Shown one piece after another: positions 26,856 to 34,209 of a DNA stretch of 64,000 bases. A model generated the notes under the pieces. The model was not told the origin of the DNA, searched no databases, and was given only the letters and a program-made list of their open reading frames with translations. The translations under genes and the position numbers were made by a program. The stretch comes from Aurantimonas sp036549475 (GTDB taxonomy: Bacteria > Pseudomonadota > Alphaproteobacteria > Rhizobiales > Rhizobiaceae), in NCBI RefSeq assembly GCF_036549475.1, contig NZ_JAZHLI010000018.1:18597-82596 (forward strand), given 5' to 3'. Positions within the stretch are counted from its first letter, which is position 1; each line of letters begins with the position of its first letter.

Positions 26856-27346
26856 CGCCTCGCCGCATCCGCAAATGCTCCGGCCGCGCCGCGCCCGTCA
26901 TCGGCGCCCGCCTCGCCTGCATAGGCGCCGGTCTGCGCGTCGAACAAGGTCGCCCCGGCCCGCCGCCGCGCATCCAAGCTGCGCAGCCGGGACAGAAATT
27001 CCTCCCGCAGCCGGGCGGTCTCGGCCGCGTCCTCGCCGCCGCCCTGCCCGGCCAGGGTTTCCAGCCGCTTGAGTTCCAGAAGCTTCTCCAGCGTGCGCGC
27101 CGCCTGGCCGATGCTCTCGACCCGCTCCTTGGCCGACACCCGCCGCACCGCCACTGGCGCGACGTCCACGGCCTTGGCCGGCGCCCGCCGCTTCACCGCG
27201 CCCGCCGCCTTGCCGCCCGCCGTCTTCGCGGCACCGGCCGCTCTCGCGGCCCGCGAAACAGGAATATTGTCCGCCAATTCGGCCTGCAGGCATTCGACCT
27301 CGTGCCGCAACAGTGCGAGAAGGCGTTCCGACAACAGCTCCGCCAT
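26843..27346 (-). CDS. First gene of the GTA-type cluster (g1-like, small-terminase position)
   Basis: A 167-residue basic, Ala-rich protein starting MAELLSERLLALLRHEVECL after a GGGGAGG site. A helical segment (residues about 65-110: VESIGQAARTLEKLLELKRL) suggests oligomerisation. It overlaps the terminase start and sits directly behind a promoter, the position of the small terminase-like g1. The frame is intact. A small-terminase function is inferred from position only. Confidence 0.6.
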   Translation of the reverse strand: MAELLSERLLALLRHEVECLQAELADNIPVSRAARAAGAAKTAGGKAAGAVKRRAPAKAVDVAPVAVRRVSAKERVESIGQAARTLEKLLELKRLETLAGQGGGEDAAETARLREEFLSRLRSLDARRRAGATLFDAQTGAYAGEAGADDGRGAAGAFADAARRWRR

Positions 27347-27443
27347 CCGCGCCGGCCTCCCCGCGGACCGCGCCCGCCGCACCGCCCAACAAAAAGGGCG
27401 CCGGGGTCACCCCCGCCGCCCGCAAAATCTCGACTGTGCCTGA

Positions 27444-27472
27444 ACCCTACCCGACCACCGTCACGGTGTCAA
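27444..27472 (-). promoter_or_regulatory. Sigma-70-like promoter of the GTA-type cluster
   Basis: On the minus strand TTGACA (27467-27472), 17 nt, then TAGGGT (27444-27449), about 100 nt upstream of the first cluster gene. The -35 box is perfect and the spacer ideal. The promoter looks preserved although most genes it serves are broken. Confidence 0.5.
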
Positions 27473-27539
27473 GGATTATTTTCCTGACTTGAGTGTGGTT
27501 GCAACCGAACGCTGATGGCGAGCCATCGAAGGCTTTGCC

Positions 27540-28016
27540 TCACGCCGCGTCGTCCATCGGGTTCTCGCCCGGCCAGGCCGCCAGATGATCCTCGTAGTCC
27601 TCCAGCGCCATGCCGGCTTCGCTGACCGTGCGGCCGCGCACCGAGATGCCGGCCTGGTGCACCGTGTCGGCATCGCCGGAGATCAGGTGGTGCCACCAGT
27701 AGAGGTCGCTGCCTTCGGCCACCAGCCGGTAGGCGCAGCTCGGCGGCAGCCAGCCGATCGCGCGCACCGTCGCCACGTCCAGCGACACGCAGTCGGGCAC
27801 GGTGGCCTGGCGGTTGGCGTAATCGCTGCAGCGGCAGCTGTCCCCGTCGAGGAGCTGGCAACCGACATTGGTCCAGGCGATCTCGCCCGTGTCCCAGTCC
27901 TCCAGCTTGTTGAGGCAGCACCGGCCGCAGCCGTCGCACAGGGACTCCCACTCGGCCGGGGTCAGGTCGTCGAGGCTCTTGGCCTGCCAGAAGGGCTTGT
28001 TGCCGGAATCACGCAT
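27540..28016 (-). CDS. YcgN-family (UPF0260) cysteine-cluster protein
   Basis: A 158-residue protein of the YkgJ/YcgN metal-binding type. Cys clusters are visible in LCDGCGRCCLNKLED and DSCRCSDY, with a conserved WLPPSCAYRL later; this pattern suggests binding of iron-sulfur or zinc. The start MRDSGNKPFWQAKSLDDLTP matches the family; the frame is open further upstream but that part lies in the divergent promoter region. The function is not known. It is divergent from the PBP1A gene. Confidence 0.85.
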   Translation of the reverse strand: MRDSGNKPFWQAKSLDDLTPAEWESLCDGCGRCCLNKLEDWDTGEIAWTNVGCQLLDGDSCRCSDYANRQATVPDCVSLDVATVRAIGWLPPSCAYRLVAEGSDLYWWHHLISGDADTVHQAGISVRGRTVSEAGMALEDYEDHLAAWPGENPMDDAA

Positions 28017-28123
28017 GGTTGAAATGTCTGCACTTCCTCGCGACTTTTTCATGATCTGGACGTATAGGGTACGAGCATTGCGAAACGAAGGGACGTCGCG
28101 CCGCAGCCGCTTGCCGGTCGCGG

Positions 28124-30310
28124 GTGCACAATCTGCCCGAGAGTGAACCATTGACGTTGAACGACACGCCCGAAAAGCCCCGGCGGCGCAGGCAGCCCTC
28201 GCGTCTGATCGAAATCGACGCCTGGATCGACTCCAGCCTGTGGCGATCCTCCCATGCCTTCGGGGCGTGGTGGGAGAGCGTCACCGTGTTCTCGCGGAAG
28301 TTCCGCGTGCGCGGCTTCAACCGCGTCCTGTTCGAGGTGATGGGCGAAGGCCTGACGCTGGGTCTGGCCGGCTTCGTGCTGCTGCTGGCGCTGGCCCAGC
28401 CCGCGATGCAGGTCACCGCCGGCGGCCTGCCCCAGGAAACCGACTATTCCGTCCAGTTCCTCGACCGCCATGGCGACGAGATCGGCCGCCGCGGCGTGCT
28501 GCGCGCCGCCGCCGTGCCCATCGACGAGATGCCCGATTCCTTCATCAAGGCCGTGCTGGCCACCGAGGACCGGCGCTTCTTCGAGCATTGGGGCATCGAC
28601 TTCTACGGCCTGGCCCGCGCCATGACGGAGAACGCCCGCGCCGGTGGTGTCGTTCAGGGCGGCTCGACCCTCACCCAGCAGCTCGCCAAGAACCTCTTTC
28701 TGTCCAACGAGCGGACCATCGACCGCAAGATCAAGGAAGCCTTCATCTCGCTCTGGCTGGAATCCCACCTGACCAAGCGCGAAATTCTCGCCATGTATCT
28801 CGACCGCGCCTATATGGGCGGCGGCACCTTCGGCGCGGCCGCCGCGTCGGAATTCTATTTCGACAAGAACATCCGCGACGTCTCCATGGCCGAGTCGGCC
28901 ATGCTGGCCGGCCTGTTCAAGGCCCCGGCCCGCTACGCGCCGCACATCAACCTGCCGGCGGCGCGCGCCCGCGCCAACGAGGTCCTGACCAACATGGTCC
29001 AGGCCAATTTCGTCACCGAGGGCCAGGTCGTGGCCTCCCGCCGCCAGCCCGCCGTGGCGGTCGACCGCTCCGCCACCCAGTCGCCGGACTATTTCCTCGA
29101 TTTCGCCTTCGAGGAGGTGCAGCGCGTCGCCCGCGAGGCCGGTCTTCAGCAGCGCAGCTTCGTCGCCCGCACGACCATCGACATGCGCCTGCAGCAGCTG
29201 GCCGACGAATCCGTCGAGTATCACCTGCGCCAGTTCGGCACCCAGTACGACGTCGAGCAGGGCGCCATGGTCGTCATCAGCGAGGATGGCGGGGTGCGCG
29301 CCATCGTCGGCGGGCGCGATTACGGCCTCTCCCAGTTCAACCGCGCCACCAATGCGCTGCGCCAGCCCGGCTCGTCCTTCAAGGTGTTCGTCTACGCCGC
29401 CGCCATGCAGGCCGGCATGACCCCTGCCGACACCATCGTCGACAGCCCGATCACCATCGGCCGCTGGTCGCCGCAGAATTACGGCCGCTCCTTTGCCGGC
29501 CGGGTGACGCTGGCCAATGCCCTGGCCCGTTCGCTGAACGTTCCGGCCGTCAAGCTCGGCCAGAAGGTCGGCATGGACAATGTCACCACGCTGGCCAATG
29601 CGATGGGCGTCGAATCCCCCCTGCGCGGCGACAAGACCATGGCGCTGGGCACCAGCGAAGTCACCGTCCTCGACCAGGCCACCGCCTATGGCGTCTTCGT
29701 CAATGGCGGCATGGATTCCCACCGCCACGCCGTCATGCAGCTCATGGACGCCACCGGCAAGACGCTGTGGGACGCGCGCCGCGACATGGCACCGCGCCAG
29801 CGCATCCTGACCGAAGAGGCGGCGAAATCCATGAACGATATGCTGGTCGGCGTCACCGAGAGCGGCACCGCCCGCCGCGCCCAGCTCTCCATGACCCGCG
29901 TCGCCGGCAAGACCGGCACCACCCAGAGCTACCGCGACGGCTGGTTCGTCGGCTACACCGGCAATTTCAGTTCCGCCGTCTGGTACGGCAACGACAGCTT
30001 CCAGCCGACCCGCAACCTCACCGGCGGCTCGCTCCCGGCCATGACCTGGCAGCGTTTCATGGAAGCGGCGCATCAGAACATCGAGCTGAAGCCGATCCCC
30101 TTCATCGAGGATCCCTTCCCGGCCGAAAAGCGCGAGGTCGTCACCGCCGAGGGCGACACGCCCCCCGCCCCGGCGCCCCCGATGCTGTCGCGCGCCGCGC
30201 AGGGCGTGCTCGACGACATCGTCGAGCAGCTGGAGGCGCTGCCGCCGCTCGAGCAGGAGCAGCTCGCCGCCGCCCGTCCGGCGGGCGCGTCCGCGCCGGC
30301 GCAGCGCTAG
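28124..30310 (+). CDS. mrcA: Class A penicillin-binding protein 1A
   Basis: Bifunctional peptidoglycan synthase anchored in the inner membrane. A cytoplasmic basic N-terminus (about 70 residues) is followed by one membrane helix near residues 77-97. The GT51 glycosyltransferase domain has ATEDRRFFEHWGIDFYG and QGGSTLTQQLAKNLFLS; the transpeptidase domain has the SxxK motif in RQPGSSFKVFVY near residue 418, SLN in LARSLNVPAVKL and KTGTTQ near residue 600. A Pro/Ala-rich tail ends the 728 residues. The listed start is a GTG; a TTG at 28151 behind GAGAG is an alternative. The two DUF1214/DUF1254 genes follow closely on the same strand. Confidence 0.93.
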   Translation: MHNLPESEPLTLNDTPEKPRRRRQPSRLIEIDAWIDSSLWRSSHAFGAWWESVTVFSRKFRVRGFNRVLFEVMGEGLTLGLAGFVLLLALAQPAMQVTAGGLPQETDYSVQFLDRHGDEIGRRGVLRAAAVPIDEMPDSFIKAVLATEDRRFFEHWGIDFYGLARAMTENARAGGVVQGGSTLTQQLAKNLFLSNERTIDRKIKEAFISLWLESHLTKREILAMYLDRAYMGGGTFGAAAASEFYFDKNIRDVSMAESAMLAGLFKAPARYAPHINLPAARARANEVLTNMVQANFVTEGQVVASRRQPAVAVDRSATQSPDYFLDFAFEEVQRVAREAGLQQRSFVARTTIDMRLQQLADESVEYHLRQFGTQYDVEQGAMVVISEDGGVRAIVGGRDYGLSQFNRATNALRQPGSSFKVFVYAAAMQAGMTPADTIVDSPITIGRWSPQNYGRSFAGRVTLANALARSLNVPAVKLGQKVGMDNVTTLANAMGVESPLRGDKTMALGTSEVTVLDQATAYGVFVNGGMDSHRHAVMQLMDATGKTLWDARRDMAPRQRILTEEAAKSMNDMLVGVTESGTARRAQLSMTRVAGKTGTTQSYRDGWFVGYTGNFSSAVWYGNDSFQPTRNLTGGSLPAMTWQRFMEAAHQNIELKPIPFIEDPFPAEKREVVTAEGDTPPAPAPPMLSRAAQGVLDDIVEQLEALPPLEQEQLAAARPAGASAPAQR

Positions 30311-30342
30311 ACCACCATCGGCCTCTTCGGATCCCATAGCCA

Positions 30343-30927
30343 ATGCGTCTTGCGCTTCTCGTCCTGATAGCCCTGTCGATCGCCCTCGGCCTCGGTGGCT
30401 GGTCCGCGAACTGGGCGCTCGACAGGTCGACCGAGATCGACACCGTCACGGTCGGCCCGTGGCAGGCCAACCCCTTCGCCGGCGCGCCCGATGCCGATCC
30501 CTATTCCAAGGCCCGCCTCGCCCGGCTCGGCAATCTCACCCTGGGCATCGGCGAGGGCATCCTGTTCACCGCCGAGCGGGACGGCGCCGGCAATGCGCTG
30601 CGTCGCCAGTGCAATTACCGCCTCGTCGGCCAGACGCCGCCGGCCCGCATCTGGACTCTCGTGCCGTTCACGCCGGAAGGCAGCCTGATCCCGCCGGGCG
30701 CTGGTCGCAACGGCTGGCTGACCTCCAACAGCCTGATGCGCGAGGAGGACAATTCCTTCGCCATCGCCCTGGGCCCCTCGGCCCGCTCCGGCAACTGGCT
30801 GGCGACCTCCGGCACGGGCCCCTACACGCTGGCCCTGGCGCTCTACGATACGCCGGCCAGCGCCTCGACCGGCGTCGGCAGCCTGGCGCTGCCCGGCATC
30901 ACCCTCGAGACCTGCTATGATCGCTAG
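30343..30927 (+). CDS. DUF1214 domain protein, N-terminally anchored
   Basis: 194 residues with an N-terminal hydrophobic helix (MRLALLVLIALSIALGLGGW) and a periplasmic domain of the DUF1214 kind, including RLGNLTLGIGEGILFTAERD and GNWLATSGTGPYTLALALYD. It starts 32 nt after the PBP1A stop and overlaps the next gene by 11 nt. DUF1214 and DUF1254 are usually two halves of one larger protein and are split into two small genes in rhizobia. Function unknown. Confidence 0.85.
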   Translation: MRLALLVLIALSIALGLGGWSANWALDRSTEIDTVTVGPWQANPFAGAPDADPYSKARLARLGNLTLGIGEGILFTAERDGAGNALRRQCNYRLVGQTPPARIWTLVPFTPEGSLIPPGAGRNGWLTSNSLMREEDNSFAIALGPSARSGNWLATSGTGPYTLALALYDTPASASTGVGSLALPGITLETCYDR

Positions 30928-31546
30928 GCTGTTGTACGCCATCGTCGTCGGCCTTGTCGGCGCGGCCCTCGTCCACATTCTGGTGATCTTCGCGATGCCG
31001 CATCTGGCCGAGAACAATGCCTGGGGTCGGTTCGCCCGGCTGGGGCCGCTGAACGAGACGGTCCGCGTCGAGGCGTTGCGCAGCGCCGGGCCCGACACAA
31101 TCGCCGGGACGCCCGGGTCCGATCGTCACGACTTCGCCTTCGTCGATCCTGCCTTCGTCAATGCCAGCTGCCGCTTCTCGCTGGCCGACGGTCCGGTGCG
31201 GATGATCGCCAGCTACGGTCCCACCACCTTCTGGTCGGCCTCGATCTACGATCGCAACGGCGACAATCTCTACAGCATCAACGACCGCTCCGCCGTCGAC
31301 GGCATCTTCGACCTTCTGGTCGGCACCCATGACCAGATCGTCGACGCCAATGCCGTCGTCGAGACCGGCGACGACACGACCATCCCGGTCGAGGTCGATC
31401 TGACCGAGGGCTACATGACGATCCGGGTGCTGGTGGACGAGGAGAGCAAGCGACCCTCCGTCGAGGATTTCGTCGCGTCCCTTGCGTGCCGGCCGCTCGG
31501 TCCGATCAGCGCCAACCAGCAGCCGGAGACCCGCCGCGACGGTTGA
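30917..31546 (+). CDS. DUF1254 domain protein, N-terminally anchored
   Basis: 209 residues with a hydrophobic start (MIARLLYAIVVGLVGAALVH) and a DUF1254-type beta-rich body (SYGPTTFWSASIYDRNGDNL, SINDRSAVDGIFDLLVGTHD). It overlaps the DUF1214 gene, so the two are translated together and their products may form one unit. Role unknown; linkage to PBP1A is seen here but may be fortuitous. Confidence 0.85.
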   Translation: MIARLLYAIVVGLVGAALVHILVIFAMPHLAENNAWGRFARLGPLNETVRVEALRSAGPDTIAGTPGSDRHDFAFVDPAFVNASCRFSLADGPVRMIASYGPTTFWSASIYDRNGDNLYSINDRSAVDGIFDLLVGTHDQIVDANAVVETGDDTTIPVEVDLTEGYMTIRVLVDEESKRPSVEDFVASLACRPLGPISANQQPETRRDG

Positions 31547-31618
31547 CATCGGCCGACGGCGCCCGGCCGTCCCGGCTCACGGTATCCGCGAGGCGATCCC
31601 GGCCCTGCTCTGCCAGGT

Positions 31619-31786
31619 CTAGGCCTGGCGCTTCAGCACCGTCCCGCCCTTCGCCAGGTCCGGCAACGGCTCCCGGCGCACGCAGGGCAACAGGACGATC
31701 TCCGCCGATCCGGTCACGCAGGGCGCGGACGGCTTGGCGCGTTGGTGTCTGTCGATCCTGCTGTTCAGCTTCAATATGACTGCCAT
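31619..31786 (-). CDS. Small conserved-type protein of 55 residues
   Basis: The ATG at 31786 follows a GAGGAA ribosome site. The product MAVILKLNSRIDRHQRAKPS continues with CVTGSAEIVLLPCVRREPLP and a short charged tail. The pattern 'VILKLN ... AEIVLLPCVRRE' resembles small orphan proteins I have seen near DUF2336 genes in rhizobia, but the family has no known function. It is convergent with the DUF1254 gene and divergent from DUF2336. Confidence 0.55.
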   Translation of the reverse strand: MAVILKLNSRIDRHQRAKPSAPCVTGSAEIVLLPCVRREPLPDLAKGGTVLKRQA

Positions 31787-31940
31787 GGCACGATTCCTCG
31801 TCCGATGGAGCACGGCAACATCCAGTCTCTGGCGCTGTCGACCCAGGGGCGAACCATCGCGCATCGACATGATCCGGATGGTCCAGTTTCCGGCACGTTC
31901 GTCATTCGCGCCGTCCGCAGGGCAGCAAACCCCACGACAG

Positions 31941-31955
31941 TTAACAGCTTGCTAA
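31941..31955 (+). promoter_or_regulatory. CtrA-like site upstream of the DUF2336 gene
   Basis: TTAA at 31941-31944, seven bases, then CTAA at 31952-31955: one mismatch to TTAA-N7-TTAA. It lies about 60 nt before the DUF2336 start, in a local AT-rich patch where a promoter would be expected. Function is inferred. Confidence 0.3.
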
Positions 31956-32013
31956 TGTTTCTTAGCTAATCCTTCCTCCCGTCGAAACCAAAGGTCAACC
32001 ATACGGGAGCCCC

Positions 32014-33033
32014 ATGAAGGACGTCCTGCCGCGCATCTACCGTTCCCTCGAGAAGGACATCCGGCGCGGCGGCTTCGACACCATCGTGACGGCTGCAACC
32101 ATGAGTTTTCTCACGCTGCGCACGCCCGGTGACCGCCAGTTGCGCGAATTCGGCGATCTCGTTTCCCCGGCCTGGCCGAGCCTCGATTCCGCCACCCAGC
32201 GCGCGCTCGCCGAAGCTCTCGCCCATTCCGCCCGCCTGCCCGCCTGCGTCGTTGCGCGGATCGTCTCCGCCCCGCTGGATGTCGCGGCCCCCTTCCTGCA
32301 CACCAGCCCCTGCCTGACCCATGCGGATCTCGAGGCGCTGCAACTGCGTGCCGACGCGCCGCTGCGCGCCGTCCTTGCCGAGCGTGAGGCGACGCTTGCC
32401 GTGACCGTCGGGCCGATGGCCGATCCGGCCCCGGTTGCCGCGCCCGCGGCGCTGTCACCCGCCGAGTCGGTGCGCCCGGCCCCCGTCCACCAGGGCGCCG
32501 CCGCTGCGGCGCGCGCCGAACTGTTCCGGCTCGCGCGCCCCGGCCGCACCCCGGCGAAGCCGGCGCCATCGGCGCCGCAGCCCCCCCTCGCCCGCACTGT
32601 CGCGGGCCTCGTTGCCGACGCCCGCGCCGGCCGGTCCGGCCGCTTCCACGCCGCCCTCGGCGCGATGCTGGACCTCGATTCCAAAGTGCTGGAGAAGATC
32701 GCCGACGACGCCAGCGGCGAATGGCTCGCCGCGGCGCTCAAGGTGCTGCGGGCCGGACCGACCGATGCCCTCACCGCGATCATGCTGCTCAAGCCGCGCA
32801 TCGGCGCCGACGTCGCCGCCTTCGAGACCATGAAGACGACCTATCGCGGCCTCGACATCGATGCCTGCCGGTCGCGCCTCGGCCTCCCCGCCGCGCGCAT
32901 CGCCGTCAGGGCGCCGTCGCTGCAGCCGCAATCGGCCGATCTGGTGATCCGCCCCGTCGCCGGTGCTCCGCGGCGCGCCTTCGGCCGCCGGTCCCTGCCA
33001 CCCGCCGTCGAACGATCCATCGGCAAGCGCTGA
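32014..33033 (+). CDS. DUF2336 domain protein
   Basis: 339-residue cytoplasmic protein. The N-terminal half is helical with HEAT-like repeats (IVTAATMSFLTLRTPGDRQL, LAEALAHSARLPACVVARIV), as in DUF2336 proteins of alphaproteobacteria; the middle (about 140-190) is a Pro/Ala-rich linker; the C-terminal part has a second helical block (AMLDLDSKVLEKIADDASGE). GGGAG precedes the ATG. Function unknown. It is convergent with the DUF1491 gene. Confidence 0.8.
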   Translation: MKDVLPRIYRSLEKDIRRGGFDTIVTAATMSFLTLRTPGDRQLREFGDLVSPAWPSLDSATQRALAEALAHSARLPACVVARIVSAPLDVAAPFLHTSPCLTHADLEALQLRADAPLRAVLAEREATLAVTVGPMADPAPVAAPAALSPAESVRPAPVHQGAAAAARAELFRLARPGRTPAKPAPSAPQPPLARTVAGLVADARAGRSGRFHAALGAMLDLDSKVLEKIADDASGEWLAAALKVLRAGPTDALTAIMLLKPRIGADVAAFETMKTTYRGLDIDACRSRLGLPAARIAVRAPSLQPQSADLVIRPVAGAPRRAFGRRSLPPAVERSIGKR

Positions 33034-33050
33034 GCAGCGACCGTCGCGGT

Positions 33051-33383
33051 CTATTCCGCGGCGATGTCCACGAACTGTTCGGGGTTTCGGGACTCGATCT
33101 CCACCACCCAGAAATCGGGATCGAACCGCGCCTCGCTGGCCAGCCGCGCCGCGAGCGCCTCCTCGTCCTGTGCCGGCTCCAGGATGAACCGGCGTTCGCC
33201 GCTCTCCTCGCTCAGGCTCTGCGGCGCCGGCCCGTACAGCTGGAACGCGCCCGACGGCTGCCGCGCGACGATGAAGATCGCGCCCGCCTGATCGGCGCCG
33301 CGACGCGCGACGACGGCAAAGTCGCCGGCCGCAAACAGCCGCCGGACGAGCTGGGCGACGTGGAGTTCGCTGGTTATCCGCAT
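33051..33383 (-). CDS. DUF1491 family protein
   Basis: 110-residue soluble protein beginning MRITSELHVAQLVRRLFAAG, with the family core GAIFIVARQPSGAFQLYGPA and the ending DFWVVEIESRNPEQFVDIAA. Typical length for DUF1491. It is the last gene of a three-gene unit with the peptidoglycan-binding protein and the DivJ-like kinase. No function is known. Confidence 0.85.
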   Translation of the reverse strand: MRITSELHVAQLVRRLFAAGDFAVVARRGADQAGAIFIVARQPSGAFQLYGPAPQSLSEESGERRFILEPAQDEEALAARLASEARFDPDFWVVEIESRNPEQFVDIAAE

Positions 33384-33399
33384 CGACGTTCGCCGCGCG

Positions 33400-34209
33400 T
33401 CACTGGATCGCGCCGATCTCGATCAGCCGCTCCAGGATCCGCGGGTCCGGCGTACCGGTCACCTCGAGCCCTTCCAACGCCTCGAAGGTGCGGATCGCCT
33501 CGCGGGTGCGCTCGCCGGGGATCCCGTCGGCGGAGAGTTCGGCCACCTGCGCCGAGGTCAGCCCGGCCTGGATCCGGCGCACCAGCTCGCTGTCGCTGAG
33601 CTTGCCGATCTCGGCCTGCAGGGCGTCGTCCGGCGCGTCGGTGGAATAGTCGTCGACGTTCTGCGGAATGCCCTGCATCCGCTCCTCGATGCTGGCAATG
33701 ACGTTCGGCCGCGGCGAGGGGTTGGGCGCCTGCGCCGTCACCTGCCGGATCTGCGCCAGGAGCAGCGGTGTCGCCGCCCCGTCGGTCGGCAGGCCCTGGT
33801 CCTTCTGGAAGGCCGTGATCGCGGCTTGCGTCGCCGGTCCCGGCCGCCCGTCCACATTCGCCTGGTAGAAGCCCGCCTCGGCGAGCGCCGCCTGGACCTC
33901 GCGCACCAGCGGCACGGGCATCAGCGCGGGGTTGTTGCTGGCGACCTGCGTGTCGCCGCCCTCGCCCAGGTCGCGCGTCGCCAGGAACGGGCTCGGATGC
34001 GGTCCCGGCTGGTGCAGGGCGTTGATCGCCACGCCGCCGAACAGGATGGCGAAGCCGGTCACGCCAGCCGACAGCGCCGGCCGGCGCGCCAGCGCACGCG
34101 CCGCGTTCGCCGCGCCGCGACGGGTCAGGGCCAGAAGCGTCGCGCCCATGCTAGGCCGAGCGGCGCGCTTCGAGGATCTGCGGGGGGGTGTTCGTTTGGG
34201 TGCGGGCAT
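33400..34209 (-). CDS. Membrane-anchored peptidoglycan-binding domain protein
   Basis: 269 residues: a very basic N-terminus (MPAPKRTPPRRSSKRAARPS), one membrane helix near 48-65, and two peptidoglycan_binding_1 domains (about 100-150: LVREVQAALAEAGFYQANVD; about 205-265: LVRRIQAGLTSAQVAELSAD). It is likely a wall-contacting membrane protein. The ATG at 34209 gives a 59-nt overlap with the kinase gene; an ATG at 34149 would remove the basic tail, which I take to be real. The link to a cell-cycle kinase suggests a role at the division site or pole, by inference. Confidence 0.8.
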   Translation of the reverse strand: MPAPKRTPPRRSSKRAARPSMGATLLALTRRGAANAARALARRPALSAGVTGFAILFGGVAINALHQPGPHPSPFLATRDLGEGGDTQVASNNPALMPVPLVREVQAALAEAGFYQANVDGRPGPATQAAITAFQKDQGLPTDGAATPLLLAQIRQVTAQAPNPSPRPNVIASIEERMQGIPQNVDDYSTDAPDDALQAEIGKLSDSELVRRIQAGLTSAQVAELSADGIPGERTREAIRTFEALEGLEVTGTPDPRILERLIEIGAIQ

